A stretch of DNA of 64,000 nucleotides, from NCBI RefSeq assembly GCF_001624705.1, contig NZ_JSEO01000018.1, positions 1 through 64,000 on the forward strand, written 5' to 3'. Of the stretch, positions 61,914-64,000 are shown piece by piece; position 1 is the first letter of the stretch; each line of letters starts with the position of its first letter. A model generated the notes under the pieces. That model ran no database searches and was not told the DNA's origin. It saw only the letters and a program-made list of their open reading frames with translations. The position numbers were made by a program, and so were the translations under genes. This stretch comes from Marinomonas sp. SBI8L (lineage in GTDB: Bacteria; Pseudomonadota; Gammaproteobacteria; Pseudomonadales; Marinomonadaceae).

Positions 61914-64000
61914 ATGATAAAGAAGTCAGAAAATACGTTACATAAAGGCAGTGGGAAACTACATTGGTACCACTGGTTAGTTGTTGTTTTATCTCTCGTT
62001 TTAACCTTGAGTGCTTGGCAAGTGACATCTCGTTTAGCGGATCAGAAAAGTCAGATCCAATTTGATTTCCAGTCAGACCTTTTGGTCGAACTCGTGAAAG
62101 AAAGAATGCTGAAATATGAAGATGCTTTGTGGGCTGGTGTTGCTGCCATACACTCCCAAAAAAAAGTGGTTAATACTAAAACATGGAATGCCTTTGCTAA
62201 CGCTTTATCGATTGAAGAAAAGTACCCAGGTATTAATGGTATTGGTGTTATAGATTATGTCGCACCCGATAAGTTGGATGATTATCTTGAAGAACAAAGA
62301 CAGCTTAGGCCTGATTACCAAATTTACCCGACCCACGATAAAAATGAGTATTGGCCAATTACCCATATAGAGCCTGTTAAACTTAATAAAAAGGCTGTGG
62401 GTTTAGATATGGCCCATGAAAAAAATCGCCACACAGCCTCGATAAAAGCAAGAGATACCGCATCGGCTCAGATTACTGGGCCGATTATTCTCGTTCAAGA
62501 TGCGAAAAAAACGCCGGGATTTTTGTTTTTCGCGCCTTACTATCAATTTGTTCAACCCCCTAACAGTATTCCTTTAAGACGCGCATCTTTTATCGCTAAT
62601 GTCTATGCGCCTTTTATCATGGAAAACCTTATGCGAGGCACACTAAAAAATGAAAATCGACTTGTTAACTTTAAAATCAGCGATGGGGAAGATCTTCTTT
62701 ATGATGAGTTAAAGCCAAACTCTGAAGGATATGATGTGTCTCCTTTGTTTTCGAAAACATTTGAAGTTGATATGTATGGCCGTAGTTGGACTTTTGAAAT
62801 GCAATCAACAACACTCTTTCGGCATCAGGTTTCGAATGATCAACCTATGATGATTCTAATAGGAGGTATTAGCATTGATATTATGTTGCTTATTCTATTC
62901 ATTGTACTGGCCAGGTCGAATAAAAAAGCCATTCTTTATGCGGGTGAGATGACCCGTGAATTGAAAGTGAGTGAGAAAAAGCTCACAACAACCATTAATA
63001 GTATGCGTGACATACTCATTACGATTGATAACTCAAATAAAATTCTAAGTTTTAATAAAGCAGCAGAAATTGCATTAGGACTTAAAGAGTCTGACGTGAT
63101 TGGTCAAGACATATCCGTGGTACCTGATCCTAACCTAGTTGCATCAGATAGTGTTGAGAAACATTACTTAAATGTGAAAGGTAAGCACACCTACGAAGAG
63201 AAAAAAGTTATCAATATTGCTAACAAAGAGGGACGGTTGTTACCTATAGATTTAACCATTACTAAAGCCAGTTCAAATTCTACTAATTATTATATTGTTC
63301 TTATTCGTGATCTATCGAATGAAGTGAAAATCGAGAAAGCATTAGAAAGTTCTGAGGCCTTATTGGATACGGCCGTGAATGCTTCTTCAACTGGATTTGC
63401 TATTTTAAATCTAAACCTAGAATTTATTGAATTAAATAAATCGATTTGCTCATGGTTAAGCTTCAATCGGAACGACCTGATAGATGAAAATTTTAATAAG
63501 ATATTATCAAATGAAGGTTCTTTGATAATAAATGACATGATAAAAAATATGTTAAAGCGTAAGCAATCCTCTATTCATGTTGAAAGTCAATTTATCAATA
63601 AAAATGGTAGCTATATTTGGGGCTTACTTACCGCAGCTTTGGTAATTGATAAAAATAATGTTATTTCTAACATTGTTATTCATATTGTAGATATTCAAAA
63701 AGAAAAAGGGCTTCTACAAAACCTCATTCTGCAAAATAAAGCATTAGAGAAGAGTAATGCAGACCTAGAACAGTTTGCCTATATTGCATCTCATGATCTG
63801 AAATCGCCATTAAATGCAATTCAACAACTGGCTCATTGGATTGAAGAGGACTGTGACAAAGCCTTATCAAAGGAGTCTAAAAATCACTTAGACCTGATGA
63901 AGGGCCGTTCTAGTCGTATGATAAGGCTTTTAGATGATTTACTAAATTACTCCCGTGTTAGTCGCTATGAATATAAACATGAAGCACTTGAGTTAAAGCA
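61914..64000 (+). CDS. CHASE-PAS-PAS histidine kinase, N-terminal part (cut by window edge)
   Basis: An open reading frame from ATG 61914 to the window end, 695 codons so far, with AAGG upstream. A membrane helix (WLVVVLSLVLTLSAW, residues about 21-36) precedes a periplasmic CHASE domain (YPGINGIGVIDYV). A second helix lies at about 310-330. Then come a PAS domain (DILITIDNSNKILSFNKAAE), a second PAS-like domain, and a HisKA region with the phospho-acceptor His in FAYIASHDLKSPLNAI. The ATPase domain is outside the window. It is separated from the F420 operon by a terminator and is probably unrelated. Confidence 0.88.
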   Translation, partial: MIKKSENTLHKGSGKLHWYHWLVVVLSLVLTLSAWQVTSRLADQKSQIQFDFQSDLLVELVKERMLKYEDALWAGVAAIHSQKKVVNTKTWNAFANALSIEEKYPGINGIGVIDYVAPDKLDDYLEEQRQLRPDYQIYPTHDKNEYWPITHIEPVKLNKKAVGLDMAHEKNRHTASIKARDTASAQITGPIILVQDAKKTPGFLFFAPYYQFVQPPNSIPLRRASFIANVYAPFIMENLMRGTLKNENRLVNFKISDGEDLLYDELKPNSEGYDVSPLFSKTFEVDMYGRSWTFEMQSTTLFRHQVSNDQPMMILIGGISIDIMLLILFIVLARSNKKAILYAGEMTRELKVSEKKLTTTINSMRDILITIDNSNKILSFNKAAEIALGLKESDVIGQDISVVPDPNLVASDSVEKHYLNVKGKHTYEEKKVINIANKEGRLLPIDLTITKASSNSTNYYIVLIRDLSNEVKIEKALESSEALLDTAVNASSTGFAILNLNLEFIELNKSICSWLSFNRNDLIDENFNKILSNEGSLIINDMIKNMLKRKQSSIHVESQFINKNGSYIWGLLTAALVIDKNNVISNIVIHIVDIQKEKGLLQNLILQNKALEKSNADLEQFAYIASHDLKSPLNAIQQLAHWIEEDCDKALSKESKNHLDLMKGRSSRMIRLLDDLLNYSRVSRYEYKHEALELK

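Overview
The window looks like chromosome of a marine gammaproteobacterium, probably Oceanospirillales and Marinomonas-like. This is inferred from AT-rich, gammaproteobacterial gene content: DUF2956, YacL, DUF1285, AcpH, KdkA, DbpA, an NsrR very close to the E. coli protein, and the conserved block mltD / gloB - methyltransferase - rnhA - dnaQ. I see no rRNA, tRNA, CRISPR array or prophage. The only autonomous mobile element is a partial IS1182-type transposase gene cut by the left edge.

Layout. 1-0.8 kb: transposase fragment and a dispersed-type inverted repeat. 0.9-5.7 kb: small enzymes (VOC, GFA, cupin), then an HbpS-like exported protein divergent from an OmpR-type two-component system. 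5.8-10.9 kb: purine catabolism operon xdhA-xdhB-guaD, without xdhC. 11.3-16.6 kb: VanZ-like protein, DbpA, a CHASE-GGDEF-EAL protein and a LysR regulator. 16.7-22.2 kb: five-gene peptide-type ABC importer. 22.6-28.6 kb: AcpH, a candidate minus-strand small RNA, YlqF, YacL, an acidic unknown protein, and LPS genes (LpxL, KdkA, a GT9 glycosyltransferase). 28.7-31.5 kb: an MCP-nsrR operon with an NsrR-type operator in front of it, then a divergent MetF-like protein. 31.7-40.3 kb: DUF1285, an SrmB-like helicase, a 95-bp inverted-repeat element, a LysR gene lacking a normal start codon, PpnP, MltD, GloB, methyltransferase, RNase HI and DnaQ. 40.4-47.1 kb: a diguanylate cyclase and a TetR-controlled envelope operon (MMPL/RND protein, LolA-like protein, outer-membrane barrel). 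47.3-48.8 kb: a CGNR regulator divergent from an alpha/beta hydrolase. 61.9-64 kb: start of a CHASE-PAS histidine kinase that runs off the window.

The most interesting part is 48.9-61.7 kb. A leftward pyrimidine-catabolic set (amidohydrolase hyuC/pydC-like, NCS1 transporter, dihydropyrimidinase) sits next to a RutR-like TetR regulator and a complete rightward coenzyme F420 biosynthesis operon (cofG, cofH, cofD, cofC, cofE). That operon is followed by an NADPH:F420 reductase and an F420-dependent luciferase-like (LLM) oxidoreductase. RutR-type operators (ACCAAATGGT core) lie in front of both arms. The dihydropyrimidinase and amidohydrolase act on dihydrouracil and N-carbamoyl-beta-alanine, but the usual first enzyme of that route (PreT/PreA or PydA) is absent, as is RutA. 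I therefore propose that the LLM protein, fed with F420H2 by the NADPH:F420 reductase, performs the missing redox step on the pyrimidine ring, with the whole locus induced through the RutR homologue. Family assignments and operators are read from sequence; the F420-dependent pyrimidine reduction is inference.
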